Shown here: positions 27,070 to 36,668 of the stretch, piece by piece
Layout of the letters: each line of letters starts with the position of its first letter
Position numbering within the stretch: the first letter of the stretch is position 1
Program-made: the position numbers and the translations under genes
NCBI GenBank assembly: GCA_015472025.1
Contig: BNHL01000001.1
Location: 434,001 to 498,000, forward strand
Length of the DNA: 64,000 bases
Reading direction: 5' to 3'
DNA from: Cytophagales bacterium WSM2-2
GTDB taxonomy: Bacteria; Bacteroidota; Bacteroidia; Cytophagales; Cyclobacteriaceae
Notes under the pieces: generated by a model
What the model saw: the letters and a program-made list of their open reading frames with translations, nothing else
The model's database searches: none
What the model was told of the DNA's origin: nothing

Positions 27070-28115
27070 GTGACCCAGTGGAGCACCTGGGGTTTTACAG
27101 GATTTACAAATGGCTCATTATTCTGTTGCGCAATTGCCCACAGGCGCTTGATCTCGTAATACCAACGTGCCTGCATATCGGGTTCACCAATGAGTGAAAG
27201 CGTGGGCTTGGATTTCAGGCCTTCGCTTAATTTTTTGAATACTGCCAGATCCTGGCCAATAAACTGCCTGCCCAGTCGCTTTAAAGGCCACCAAAGCCAA
27301 CGGGAGACCGCCAATGAGCTGTAAAAAATGTGCGTGAGCTCGGTCTCCTTTTCATTTATCGGTGTGAGAACTGTAATTGAGATGATCTCGTTCTTCTCTC
27401 CTACTTTAATATGTTCAGTACGAATGCCTGGTATCTCAAAAGTTATTTCAGTTGAAGTTCCTCCTTTCAAAACTCCATAACCCTTGGAATTATTGGAAGG
27501 TGTATGTCTTACCATTTTAAATCCAAGGGGTGTAGGTTCGAATTTCTTTTCCTTCAATTTCAGTTTCTTTGCAGAACGCCAATACCACGACTGATGCACA
27601 AAGGTCACGTGTGACGGATCAATCAGCCCGATCACAGAATGATCTATATCTGCGGGAAGCGTAACCGTCTCTACATGAAGGAATTTTTTATCACTGGCCA
27701 GGACCAAATCCGGTGGTGGCATTTTTGGCTCAAGATTTGGTAGTTTTTTTTCAGGGATGTATACCCAAACCGTTCCGCTGATTTCCCTGCAGGGATATTG
27801 AAAGACTTTGATTTTCGAAATATCAACGGTACCTCCCGGAGGAAGGGCAGGAATGCTCTTACATACACCATCCGTCCCGAACTCCCAGCCGTGATAACAG
27901 CATTGAATAGTATCATTCTTAAACCAACCCTGTGATAACGGCACACCCCTGTGGGCACAATTGTCGCGTAAGGCAAAAGGTTTACCATCCTTGTCTCGTC
28001 CGAATACGATTTTTTCGCCAAGGATTTCCTTTCCTGTCAATTTTCCGGATTTCAGTGAGGAGCCGTGAAATGCAAAGTACCAGAGATTTTTAAGGTATAA
28101 AGAATGGTCAGTCAT
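27066..28115 (-). CDS. Rieske-type ring-hydroxylating oxygenase, large subunit
   Basis: A 349-residue non-haem iron oxygenase component. The Rieske [2Fe-2S] ligands are Cys53, His55, Cys72 and His75 (CAHRG...CCYHGW). The catalytic domain contains the mononuclear iron motif DPSHVTFVHQSWYW. Known relatives use electrons from a reductase to hydroxylate or demethylate aromatic, sterol or amine substrates; length and layout fit stand-alone pheophorbide a oxygenase-like or vanillate-demethylase-like members. No ferredoxin or reductase gene is adjacent, so the substrate is unknown. Confidence 0.9.
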   Translation of the reverse strand: MTDHSLYLKNLWYFAFHGSSLKSGKLTGKEILGEKIVFGRDKDGKPFALRDNCAHRGVPLSQGWFKNDTIQCCYHGWEFGTDGVCKSIPALPPGGTVDISKIKVFQYPCREISGTVWVYIPEKKLPNLEPKMPPPDLVLASDKKFLHVETVTLPADIDHSVIGLIDPSHVTFVHQSWYWRSAKKLKLKEKKFEPTPLGFKMVRHTPSNNSKGYGVLKGGTSTEITFEIPGIRTEHIKVGEKNEIISITVLTPINEKETELTHIFYSSLAVSRWLWWPLKRLGRQFIGQDLAVFKKLSEGLKSKPTLSLIGEPDMQARWYYEIKRLWAIAQQNNEPFVNPVKPQVLHWVT

Positions 28116-28131
28116 GCAGATTGAATTGCTG

Positions 28132-28160
28132 CAAAGTTAAAGGTTTTCCAATTAGAGCAA
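28132..28160 (-). promoter_or_regulatory. Promoter of the Rieske oxygenase gene
   Basis: On the minus strand TTG (28158-28160) and an exact TAACTTTG box (28132-28139) are separated by 18 bases and lie 17 bases before the start codon, a good match to the Bacteroidota promoter. Confidence 0.5.
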
Positions 28161-28226
28161 TTGAAGATTAGCCCTGTTGTAAACGTCATCAATGATTTCT
28201 CGTGTACCTGGATTTCGGAAAGCCGC

Positions 28227-30479
28227 TCAGGTTTTCGAGTTCTTCACATGGGCCATCACTGCCCGCAGCTGGCCATAACCAAACTTTCCCTTAAGCTTGC
28301 CATACAAATCTTTGGATGTAAAGCCTTCTTTCATTTCTGAAAGTGCCAGCACAATTTCTGTAACAGCACTGTCATTCATGAATTTATAAATACTGATACT
28401 TCCCGCCTCTACAGCCTTGGCCAAATGTCCTTCAATTGTACCAACAGCAAGCCCACGTTCTTTGGCGATCTGTTCCGGTCCCATGCCGTTGCTTAGCATC
28501 TGCAAGGTGGTCTCAAAAGTAGTGAGCCCATCTTTGCTCTTCGATTTGCGCTCTTTCGGTTTCTTCTCCTTTCGAGTCGTGGACGATTGAGTTCCTGTCT
28601 GTTTTTTTATTTCCTCTAATAACTGTGTTCGTTCTTCTGCACGCCTTTTATTCAATGGTCCAAAGTCAAACTTCTCTTCGCCATTCAAAATGGCGTTTAC
28701 CAATAGAGAAGCTTTGTCTACTTCTTCCAGTTTTTTGGTAATCGCCTGGTCTATGTCCGACAATTGATTCACATACGTTTTCACACGCTTGTGCTGTTTC
28801 ATTTCTTCCAAATGCCTCAATAATTTTTCAAGGTTCTGCAATAAAACGTTTTTGTAATAGTCGCTACCCTTACTCAGGCGCTCTATTAATCGTGGTTGCT
28901 CATTAGCTGTGAGCAGACTCGTCAATTGTCCTTTAAATTTTTCTGTAATGGGTTGCTCACCTTCCAGTGATTCCGCAATCTGCTGAAGCACCGGCTTCAT
29001 CGAATCTTCTTTAAATCCTTCTGCTTCAGTCTGATCTTTTTGAACATATTGAATGTCTTTTATCAATCCGGAGAAATCAAAAGTCTTGTCGATCAGATGC
29101 CTGATAAAAACCTGTTGACGCTCCTTCATCACATGTTCGAGCTGATGCGGCAAGTGATTGGCTTTCACAAACTCTACAACCTGGCGATCGGTACTGATCG
29201 CTGAAGGGTTGATACGCGTGCGCAATGTAAGCCCCTGCAACGTACGCAACCGTGAAAGTGCCACATACACCTGGCCATCAGCAAAAGCACTGCCTACATC
29301 AATGATCGCCCTGTCGAAAGTGAGCCCCTGGCTCTTGTGTACGGTGATCGCCCAGGCCAACTTGATCGGAAATTGCTCAAAAGCACCTATCACTTCATCA
29401 TCAAGATCGTTGGTGGTTTTGTTTACTGTATATTTTTTATTCTCCCAGCGTTCTCGCTTCAGCTGATAAGGTTCATGAGTACCCGCCATCTCAACCCACA
29501 CCTCTTCTCCGCTTATCTCTTTCACGGTGGCTAGCTTCCCATTGAAGTACGATTTCTCTTCGTTGTCGTTTCGGGTAAACATAATCTGCGCTCCCTCCCT
29601 CAACTCGATCTTCGACAATACCGGGTACAAATTCTCGGGAAAATCCGCTTCGATGTACGCCTTAAAAGTATGAGATTGTGAAGGCAGCTTACTCAGTTCT
29701 CGTTGGTTTATCTCATCCGCTTTGGCATTGTGTGTAGTGAGTGTGATTACTTCATGTAGTTCGCTAATTTCATCGGAAGTTTTATAGTATTGATTCAACG
29801 TCTCAATATCCTCACGAGAAGTAACATTGTTCCTCAGGTTATTCAGGATGTTAATGAACTCAGGATCGTGCTGTCTGAAAATCTTATCCAGCTCTATATA
29901 TACAGGTGGACTGTCTTGCAGCGCTTTCGCTTCATAAAACCAGGCACTATTATAATATTGAGATAATGTTGCCTTCTCATCGTTACGGACTATGGGTGGC
30001 AGCTGGAATAGATCACCAATAAATAACACTTGTGCTCCACCAAAACTTTGTCTGAAATTACCACGAGCGGCTTTCATCCGGTAGTCAATAGCATCCAATA
30101 AATCAGCCCGTAACATACTCACCTCGTCAATCACCAATAAGTCGATGGCGCGAAGCACCTGCTTGCGTGCACTGTTAAGCGGATGTTTGCGTGCCAGCGA
30201 GTTTTGGTTGATGAACCTCCCTCCTTCACTGAAATCTTCCGGGAGAAACCGGTCAGGAAGGAAGGTAACGGGTGGCAATAAAAATTGAGAATGAATAGTG
30301 ACGCCACCTGCATTGAGAGCAGCAATGCCTGTGGGCGCTACGACAATATGTGGTTTGTGGGTAAGCTCACCCAGGTTCCTGAGAAATGTGGTCTTGCCTG
30401 TACCTGCCTTTCCCGTGAGGAAAATGTGACTTGAAGTAGTATTAATGAACTGAGCCGCAGCCCCAAGAAAATCTTCCAT
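28227..30479 (-). CDS. PIF1/RecD-like DNA helicase with C-terminal helix-turn-helix
   Basis: A 750-residue superfamily 1B helicase. Walker A GKAGTGKTT has Lys29; IDEVSML is the Walker B; a late TVHKSQGLTFDRAI motif and YVALSRL close the helicase core by about residue 420. A long, lysine- and glutamate-rich linker leads to a C-terminal domain with ETTLQMLSNGMGPEQIAKER, matching the HTH_40 domain also found in RecQ-type helicases. It probably acts in recombination or replication-fork processing. It stands alone on the minus strand. Confidence 0.92.
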   Translation of the reverse strand: MEDFLGAAAQFINTTSSHIFLTGKAGTGKTTFLRNLGELTHKPHIVVAPTGIAALNAGGVTIHSQFLLPPVTFLPDRFLPEDFSEGGRFINQNSLARKHPLNSARKQVLRAIDLLVIDEVSMLRADLLDAIDYRMKAARGNFRQSFGGAQVLFIGDLFQLPPIVRNDEKATLSQYYNSAWFYEAKALQDSPPVYIELDKIFRQHDPEFINILNNLRNNVTSREDIETLNQYYKTSDEISELHEVITLTTHNAKADEINQRELSKLPSQSHTFKAYIEADFPENLYPVLSKIELREGAQIMFTRNDNEEKSYFNGKLATVKEISGEEVWVEMAGTHEPYQLKRERWENKKYTVNKTTNDLDDEVIGAFEQFPIKLAWAITVHKSQGLTFDRAIIDVGSAFADGQVYVALSRLRTLQGLTLRTRINPSAISTDRQVVEFVKANHLPHQLEHVMKERQQVFIRHLIDKTFDFSGLIKDIQYVQKDQTEAEGFKEDSMKPVLQQIAESLEGEQPITEKFKGQLTSLLTANEQPRLIERLSKGSDYYKNVLLQNLEKLLRHLEEMKQHKRVKTYVNQLSDIDQAITKKLEEVDKASLLVNAILNGEEKFDFGPLNKRRAEERTQLLEEIKKQTGTQSSTTRKEKKPKERKSKSKDGLTTFETTLQMLSNGMGPEQIAKERGLAVGTIEGHLAKAVEAGSISIYKFMNDSAVTEIVLALSEMKEGFTSKDLYGKLKGKFGYGQLRAVMAHVKNSKT

Positions 30480-30862
30480 CGCGTCAAGTTATTGATACAT
30501 GCTGAGTTTGCCAAAACAGGCTATTGTACAAACCGTCAGAATTTATTCTATCAGCTGATTTAAATACTCAATGACTCAGAAATAGCAAACTTTTCTACTT
30601 TCATCTGGTCTCCCCCGTTTTCTCAACTCCATTAGCTTACACCGGTATTTAAATTCGATAGGCCAAATTAGCATTTTGGCATGTAGTACTCCGGTTTCAT
30701 CCAACGATCTTCTTCGTTCCTTAGTAATACGCACTGCTAAGCTCACTTCACGAATAACCCAAATCGAAACCACGCGTTTAACATGTGAAACCATCCATTT
30801 AAAGTTTGATCTGACTCTACTTGTTCTCTAAATCTATTCAAACTTTTAAAATCCAATTTTCT
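30480..30862. other. 383-bp intergenic region without recognisable gene
   Basis: Divergent region between the helicase and the SPFH gene. A 72-residue minus-strand frame (30576-30794) is basic and has no family features; it is not called. No hairpin terminator or exact -7 box was found. Confidence 0.6.
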
Positions 30863-31642
30863 ATGAAAACGACTCCAAGGTTACTGTTAGCCGGAACTAT
30901 TTCTGTGCTTACTTTTTCATGCGCCATTGTACGTCCTGGCGAAGTAGGCATCAAACAAAAGCTAGGAAAGATCAAGAGTGATCACCTGGCACAGGGTGCT
31001 TACGTATTCAATCCTTTTACTGCTACAGTTAAAAAAATACCCACACGTACCGTAGAAGCTTACAACGAACTTGACGTGCCTACTAAAGAAGGATTGACTG
31101 TGAAATCAGAAATTTCGTTGCTTTATCATGTGAAACCGGAGGCTGCCCGCGATGTATATACCAAGTACGGGATGAACTATCAGGAAGTAATTGTTGAAAC
31201 TAATTTTCGATCTGTAGCTCGCCATATTTGCGGACTTTACTATGCAAAAGAACTATTTGCAGTTGACCGGAAGAAAATCGAAAAAGAAATATTTGACGAA
31301 CTCGCTACTGGCATTACTGACAAGGGATTTGTATTGGATGCCGTCTTACTTAAGAGTATAACGATGCCACCTCAAATCTTTCAAGCAGTTGAAAACAAGC
31401 TGAAGTCTGAACAAGAATCTTTACAAATGGAGTATGTGATCTCCAAGCAAAAAAAGGAAGCAGAACGTATGCAGATTGAAGCTGAAGCAATTAAAAATTA
31501 CAACAAGACCGTTTCCGAAAGCCTGAGTGAGATGATGGTAAAATGGAATAGCGTGCAAGTACTGAAAGGGCTTGTGACTTCAAACAATTCCAAGGTGATT
31601 ATTACAGATGGGAAGTCACCGATGATTCTTAGCGACAAATAA
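30863..31642 (+). CDS. SPFH/prohibitin-family protein
   Basis: A 259-residue band-7 protein. A single hydrophobic N-terminal segment ends in FSCAIVRPGEVGIKQKLGKI, the start of the SPFH domain (to about residue 190), followed by a charged helix rich in lysine and glutamate (SKQKKEAERMQIEAEAIKNY). Family members form large rings on membranes and regulate proteases or membrane domains. A TTG-initiated extension to 30821 is possible, but the ATG at 30863 gives the better signal. The cysteine after the hydrophobic stretch might make it a lipoprotein, though the lipobox is poor. The NfeD gene that often accompanies SPFH is 10 kb away. Confidence 0.87.
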   Translation: MKTTPRLLLAGTISVLTFSCAIVRPGEVGIKQKLGKIKSDHLAQGAYVFNPFTATVKKIPTRTVEAYNELDVPTKEGLTVKSEISLLYHVKPEAARDVYTKYGMNYQEVIVETNFRSVARHICGLYYAKELFAVDRKKIEKEIFDELATGITDKGFVLDAVLLKSITMPPQIFQAVENKLKSEQESLQMEYVISKQKKEAERMQIEAEAIKNYNKTVSESLSEMMVKWNSVQVLKGLVTSNNSKVIITDGKSPMILSDK

Positions 31643-31652
31643 GGATAAAATG

Positions 31653-31681
31653 TGCGTCAGGTTCTGGTCAGGCCTGACGCA
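31653..31681 (+). terminator. Hairpin after the SPFH gene, possible terminator
   Basis: A 9-bp perfect inverted repeat (TGCGTCAGG and CCTGACGCA) with an 11-base loop, 10 bases past the stop. No T run follows, so termination is doubtful. Confidence 0.4.
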
Positions 31682-31765
31682 ACTCTAGTTGCTTGACCAA
31701 CTCCGTTTCATTAAATTATATTTCTATCGTCATAGGGTATAGAAATAACTCCGTTTCAAATCAAA

Positions 31766-32707
31766 ATGAAGGCCTTCCTTTTAAATAGCAGTCCGTGGTC
31801 ACTTATTTTGTACTCAATATTAAGCGTATGTCCAGTCACCTCGTCCCAAAAAACGACCGAAAAAAATATAGTTCTTATTGGCTCTACTCCCGGTGGGAAA
31901 TTTATAAAGTCACAATTGGGAATCCCTGCTAATGTAAATATTGATTTCATACGATGGGTTCTAACATTGCAGACCGGAAGCAAGAATTTTCAGGTGGAGA
32001 TCAATTACGGTGAAGGCGAGCCGAATACTCCTGGCTTTAAAAATGGCGGATTGAAAAAATCGTTTGAAGGGAAGTATACGCTCAGTGAAGACGACAAGCA
32101 CTATGGAAAGTGCCAACTTTACCATCTTAAAAGTAACCAGTTAGTTCCGGAGCTTACATTGCTCCGGATCAACGAAAATCTTTATCACTTCTTAACGTCA
32201 CAAAATAAGCTCATGATCGGTACTGGCGGATGGAGCTATACCTTAAACAACAAAGAGCCTGACTTAAAAGAAAGCAAGTCACCCAGTTTTTTATTATCGT
32301 CAAATCTTCTGAAAGAAATAGTGTCGCCCGTGGTCTTTGTCGGTCGAACGCCCTGCCGAGAATTTGCAGCTGAGCATCATTTGAATGCAAGTTCCACCTG
32401 CATCAAATTAAAATGGAAATTGACTTTAAACCGTGATGCAATTACCCACCAACCAACAACTTACTCCATTCGGAAGGTTGTAGATAATAAACCTAAGGAT
32501 GTCACCGGCCGCTGGGTGTTGCGCAAAGGCGGACCATCAAATCCTGATGCCGTAATCGTACAACTTGATCCCGATGATCCTGACAAATCAATTTTGCTGA
32601 TTGCCGGAGACGAAAACGTTTTGTTCTTTTTACACAAGGATCTCACCATGTACGTAGGCGACAACAATTTTAGTTTCACTCTCAACAGAGCAAGTGACAA
32701 TAAGTAA
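31766..32707 (+). CDS. Hypothetical exported protein with two repeated domains
   Basis: A 313-residue protein with a hydrophobic N-terminus (about residues 8-25). The remainder falls into two similar halves: IVLIGSTPGGKFIKSQLGI at about residue 35 and VVFVGRTPCREFAAEHHLN at about residue 194. Each goes on to a W-x-L-T-L strand, a YxL strand and an ending YTLNN / FTLNR. The start of the second half (GRTPC, then KLKWKLTLNRD) is faintly like the NlpE lipoprotein domain, but this is too weak to assign. It converges with LigD. Function unknown. Confidence 0.75.
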   Translation: MKAFLLNSSPWSLILYSILSVCPVTSSQKTTEKNIVLIGSTPGGKFIKSQLGIPANVNIDFIRWVLTLQTGSKNFQVEINYGEGEPNTPGFKNGGLKKSFEGKYTLSEDDKHYGKCQLYHLKSNQLVPELTLLRINENLYHFLTSQNKLMIGTGGWSYTLNNKEPDLKESKSPSFLLSSNLLKEIVSPVVFVGRTPCREFAAEHHLNASSTCIKLKWKLTLNRDAITHQPTTYSIRKVVDNKPKDVTGRWVLRKGGPSNPDAVIVQLDPDDPDKSILLIAGDENVLFFLHKDLTMYVGDNNFSFTLNRASDNK

Positions 32708-32719
32708 TCAGATTCGGAG

Positions 32720-35035
32720 CTAAGTCAGATCAGGCCTCATTCTTACAAATACTGGTTCCCGGAAAATTTTGTCGGGAGTAAGCGATGCAAAAGTTACTTC
32801 CGCGATGAGCTTCGGCTCCACCCACTTGCTGGTTTTGTCATCCAATGTTTTCTGCGGAACCGGTTTCTTGATTTCCTTGAGCTTCTTAACATCATCAAAA
32901 ATCTCCTTAAGCGTGGCATCGTCAAACCCGCTGCCTACTTTGCCACGATAAATCAACTGGTCACCATCCCGCTCCGCAATATGGAGACCACCAAATGCAC
33001 TTGCCCGATTCCCTTTGCCGGGATTGTAGCCGATGATCACTACTTCACGAGTGTTTCGGATCTTTATTTTTATCCATGCATCCGTACGTTTGCCGGGAAG
33101 GTACTTACTGTCTTTGCGCTTGGCCATTATCCCTTCAAGATTGTGCTCACGTGCTGCTTCAAGCAATGATTCACCATCTTCAACAATTTCGCTGAAGCGG
33201 TAGGATGAATCATTTTTGATCGCATCCTTGAGCCACTCTCTCCGCTTCAATAGTGACTCATTGACAAGGCTCCTGCCATCCAGGTACAGGCAATCAAAAA
33301 TGTAGCAATAGGACGGAATAGTCTTGCTGAGTTTTTGAATATTGGTATCGCCTGAGGTCTTCAAACGGTTGATCACTTTTTTGAATTCAGGTTTCCCCGA
33401 CTTGTCAAGACAAACAATCTCTGCATCAAACAAACCGCAGTTGGCGCGGAAAGCTTTTGCGTTCAGGAGTTCGGGAAATTGTTTCGTGACATCATTCTTA
33501 TTCCTGGTATAAATCCGAATTTGTCCGTCTTCCACAGAAACCAGCGCTCTGATCCCATCCCATTTCACTTCATAAATGAAATCATCACCGCGTGGAATAT
33601 TATCACCACTAGCAGATAGCATTGGTTCTATATCCTGACGCAGAAAATTAACCTGAGGTTCATCCACTCGTTCCAATAAAAACTCCTTCTGCTTGATCCG
33701 GTAAATTCTGTATTCGCCATTTACCTCCTTGCTGCTCAATCTAAAATAAAATCCGTCTTTCTTGTCTTTGGTGATCTGGTATTTCCCAAGTGCATAAATC
33801 CACATATCACCTCCACCATATTGTCCTTTCGGGATTTTGCCATCGAACGTCAGGTATTTCATGGGGTGGTCTTCCGTTTGAACAGCCAGGCGCTTTACTC
33901 CAGGATGCGGTGGCAATCCGCGAGGCACAGCCCACGATTTCAAAACGCCATCTTGTTCAAGACGCAAGTCGTAATGCAAGTTTGTAGCATGATGCCGGTG
34001 GACCACAAAATTATTTCCACCGCTAATGTCAAGGTGTGGTTTGGGTTCAGATGTTTTTTCAAAGTCCCTCTTCTTTTCGTAGGATTCCAGTTGCTGCGGT
34101 GTCTTTCTTTTTTTTGAAACAGGAAGCTCTTTTGCTACCACTTTTTTCCGATGGGTATGAACTTCTACAGCGTAAGCATCCATTCCCTCCCATGCGTCTC
34201 CGTTATTCAGAACACGTTCTACCACATTATGGATATTGTGTTCCTTCGGGTCTTTCAATTTTCCCAAATCATCCCAAGAGAGAGGCATGGAGACAGGCGC
34301 TCCAGCACGACCTCGCAAACTGTAGGGTGACACGATACTTTGTCCCGATCTAATCCTGTAAATGTCTACGAGCACTCTTCCTTTACGAGCCTCCTTTTTA
34401 ATATGGAGTGTCGTAGTGCTTGGATATTTTTCAATGAATTCGTTCGCAATTACCTGGGCTGCTTCAAACACGGTATGAAAATCATGTTTCGGTTCAAGTG
34501 GGCAACACAAGTGAACTCCTTTTCCCCCGGTCGTCTTCGCAAATGCCGTGTAGCCGTAAGATTCAACCAGTTCTTTCAAGTCGAATGCGATGGGAACAAC
34601 TTTGGTAAAATCATATCCTTCGGGCGGGTCCAGGTCGAAGACCATGTAATCAGGAAATTCGTAATTAGGTCTGCGACTGTGAAGCTGATGAAGTTCGAGT
34701 GCAGCGAGATTAGCCAGCCAAACCAGTGTAGCGGGCTCTGTGGCAATGATGTAGTCCTTCTTTTCCTTACCAAGCACTTCAAACTCGATCCAGTCCGGAG
34801 CCCACTCCGGTCGATTTTTTTGGTAGAACATTTCTCCTCCTACACCATCCGGGAAACGAATCAACGTCAGAGCGCGTCCTTTGGCATGATTGAGCAATGT
34901 TGGCGCGATATTCAAATAGTACTCAATGATCTCGGCTTTGAGTACACCATCATCCGGGAACAATACTTTTTCAAGGTTGGAGAGTTCAACCTTACGTTTC
35001 CCAATTTGCGCCCATTGTGATTTTTTGGCAGCCAC
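32720..35035 (-). CDS. ligD: DNA ligase D (polymerase-phosphoesterase-ligase)
   Basis: A 771-residue multi-domain end-joining enzyme. The N-terminal polymerase/primase domain (about residues 10-290) has VFDLDPPEG with the catalytic aspartates. The phosphoesterase domain (about 335-450) has HRHHATNLHYDLRLE. The ATP-dependent ligase domain begins with the nucleotidyl lysine in EVKWDG near residue 490 and includes the OB part to the end. The order polymerase-phosphoesterase-ligase is that of mycobacterial LigD and differs from the Pseudomonas order (phosphoesterase-ligase-polymerase). It would act with Ku in non-homologous end joining, but no ku gene is in this window. It lies 6 bases after the upstream MFS gene, likely one transcript. 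Confidence 0.95.
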   Translation of the reverse strand: MAAKKSQWAQIGKRKVELSNLEKVLFPDDGVLKAEIIEYYLNIAPTLLNHAKGRALTLIRFPDGVGGEMFYQKNRPEWAPDWIEFEVLGKEKKDYIIATEPATLVWLANLAALELHQLHSRRPNYEFPDYMVFDLDPPEGYDFTKVVPIAFDLKELVESYGYTAFAKTTGGKGVHLCCPLEPKHDFHTVFEAAQVIANEFIEKYPSTTTLHIKKEARKGRVLVDIYRIRSGQSIVSPYSLRGRAGAPVSMPLSWDDLGKLKDPKEHNIHNVVERVLNNGDAWEGMDAYAVEVHTHRKKVVAKELPVSKKRKTPQQLESYEKKRDFEKTSEPKPHLDISGGNNFVVHRHHATNLHYDLRLEQDGVLKSWAVPRGLPPHPGVKRLAVQTEDHPMKYLTFDGKIPKGQYGGGDMWIYALGKYQITKDKKDGFYFRLSSKEVNGEYRIYRIKQKEFLLERVDEPQVNFLRQDIEPMLSASGDNIPRGDDFIYEVKWDGIRALVSVEDGQIRIYTRNKNDVTKQFPELLNAKAFRANCGLFDAEIVCLDKSGKPEFKKVINRLKTSGDTNIQKLSKTIPSYCYIFDCLYLDGRSLVNESLLKRREWLKDAIKNDSSYRFSEIVEDGESLLEAAREHNLEGIMAKRKDSKYLPGKRTDAWIKIKIRNTREVVIIGYNPGKGNRASAFGGLHIAERDGDQLIYRGKVGSGFDDATLKEIFDDVKKLKEIKKPVPQKTLDDKTSKWVEPKLIAEVTFASLTPDKIFREPVFVRMRPDLT

Positions 35036-35041
35036 GAAAAA

Positions 35042-36565
35042 TTATTCAGCGACCTCTGTCTTCGTCTTGTTCTTAAGAAAAATCATTCCAATAACAAAGC
35101 ACACTCCTGCAACAATAATGGGATACCAAAGGCCTGCAATCGGGTCGCCACTCGGATTACTTTCGGACTTGCTGAATTCATAGAGACTCGTAGCAATCAG
35201 CGGGGTAAGCCCTCCAAAAATACCGTTACCGATGTGATATGGTAAAGACATAGATGTGTACCTGATCTTGGTTGGAAAAAGCTCCACCAGAAATGCAGCA
35301 ATAGGCCCGTAAACCATTGTCACGAAAATCACCTGTATCGATATCAACGCCACCATCCACCAGTAGTTCGAACCATTCAGTGTCGTTTCTTTTTTAATTT
35401 CTTCAGTTGTTGAATTGTCCTTTTTAGTCGTTTGCTTCTTTATCTCTGCCAGAACAGTTTCATCCTGATAAGTTCTTTTCAAAGTAGAAGTAACAACAGT
35501 ATCACCGGCTGATGTAAAGGCTGTGGATCGCTCAATACTGCGAATGCTTTCCAGTTCTGTTTTCTTACTGATATCCGCCAATGAATACATCTTCTGATAA
35601 ATCGGGCGATAGCATATCACCCCGAGAATCATCCCGGCCATCATAATATACTTCCGGCCTATGCGATCACTCCACCACCCGAAGAAAATGAATAGAGGAA
35701 TTGAAACGACCAGGGCTGTGGCAATGATATAGTTTGATTGAACAAACTCAATATTGCAGGTCTTCTGAATAAACGCCAAAGCATAAAATTGTCCTGTATA
35801 CCAAACAACACCCTGACCTGCAGCAGCGCCAAACAAAGCCAGCAATACCAGTTTCAGGTTTTCCTTTTTTCCAAAGCTTTCGCGAATGGGGTTTTTAGAA
35901 GTCTTCCCTTCGGCCTTGAGTTTGGCAAACAGTGGAGACTCTTCCATTCGCAACCGGATGTAAATCGAGATACCCACCAGTATGGCTGAGGCTAAAAAAG
36001 GAATACGCCATCCTATGGAGTTGAAGACATCAGCCTCCATGGACTGGCGAACGATAAGAATCACACCTAGGGAAAGAAACAACCCGAGTGTAGCAGTAGT
36101 CTGAATGAAACTGGTATAAAATCCGCGTTTACCAACTGGCGAATGTTCGGCCACATACGTTGCCGCTCCGCCATACTCACCTCCTAGCGCAAGGCCTTGT
36201 ACAAATCTTAATATTAAAACGATTAGAGGTGCGAATATGCCGATGGTTTCGTAACTGGGTACAAGCCCAATGAGAAAAGTAGAGCCTCCCATCAAAACCA
36301 GGGTCAACAAGAAAGTGTACTTGCGACCAATTTTATCACCTAGTCTACCAAAGACCAAAGCTCCAAAAGGACGTACTACAAATCCGGCTGCAAAAAAAGC
36401 AAGTGTCGATAAAAAAGCAGCGGTAGGATTTCCCTTTGGAAAAAATTGTTGTGATAAAATGGTTGATAAGCTTCCAAAGATGTAGAAGTCATACCATTCG
36501 ATGAGCGTGCCGACAGAAGAGGCCGAGATTACCGACCAAAGTGTTTTGGAATTGGACGAGGACAT
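35042..36565 (-). CDS. MFS transporter of the metabolite:H+ symporter (MHS) type
   Basis: A 507-residue inner-membrane carrier with twelve predicted helices. Family motifs GTLIEWYDFYIFG at the first helix, GRLGDKIGRKYTF between helices 2 and 3, and LALGGEYGGAATYVAEHSP are typical of ProP/ShiA-like MHS proteins carrying organic acids or osmolytes. A hydrophilic insertion of about 70 residues rich in threonine and lysine (around residues 330-400) lies between the two halves. It precedes ligD on the same strand with 6 bases between them, but a functional link is not obvious. Substrate unknown. Confidence 0.9.
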   Translation of the reverse strand: MSSSNSKTLWSVISASSVGTLIEWYDFYIFGSLSTILSQQFFPKGNPTAAFLSTLAFFAAGFVVRPFGALVFGRLGDKIGRKYTFLLTLVLMGGSTFLIGLVPSYETIGIFAPLIVLILRFVQGLALGGEYGGAATYVAEHSPVGKRGFYTSFIQTTATLGLFLSLGVILIVRQSMEADVFNSIGWRIPFLASAILVGISIYIRLRMEESPLFAKLKAEGKTSKNPIRESFGKKENLKLVLLALFGAAAGQGVVWYTGQFYALAFIQKTCNIEFVQSNYIIATALVVSIPLFIFFGWWSDRIGRKYIMMAGMILGVICYRPIYQKMYSLADISKKTELESIRSIERSTAFTSAGDTVVTSTLKRTYQDETVLAEIKKQTTKKDNSTTEEIKKETTLNGSNYWWMVALISIQVIFVTMVYGPIAAFLVELFPTKIRYTSMSLPYHIGNGIFGGLTPLIATSLYEFSKSESNPSGDPIAGLWYPIIVAGVCFVIGMIFLKNKTKTEVAE

Positions 36566-36668
36566 AGATCAGGAATTACGAAGTACTATTTACAATTTTT
36601 TGGTTGGGAAATAAATTTTATGAAGCCCTCTCTTCAACCTGCCTCGTATTCTCACTTCGTATTTCGTC

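Noticed and set aside
30576..30794. 72-residue minus-strand frame between helicase and SPFH gene
   Set aside because: No family likeness, no clear ribosome site or promoter; likely chance.
34340..35020. 226-residue + strand frame opposite ligD
   Set aside because: It lies entirely antisense to the well-supported polymerase domain and has no recognisable motif.
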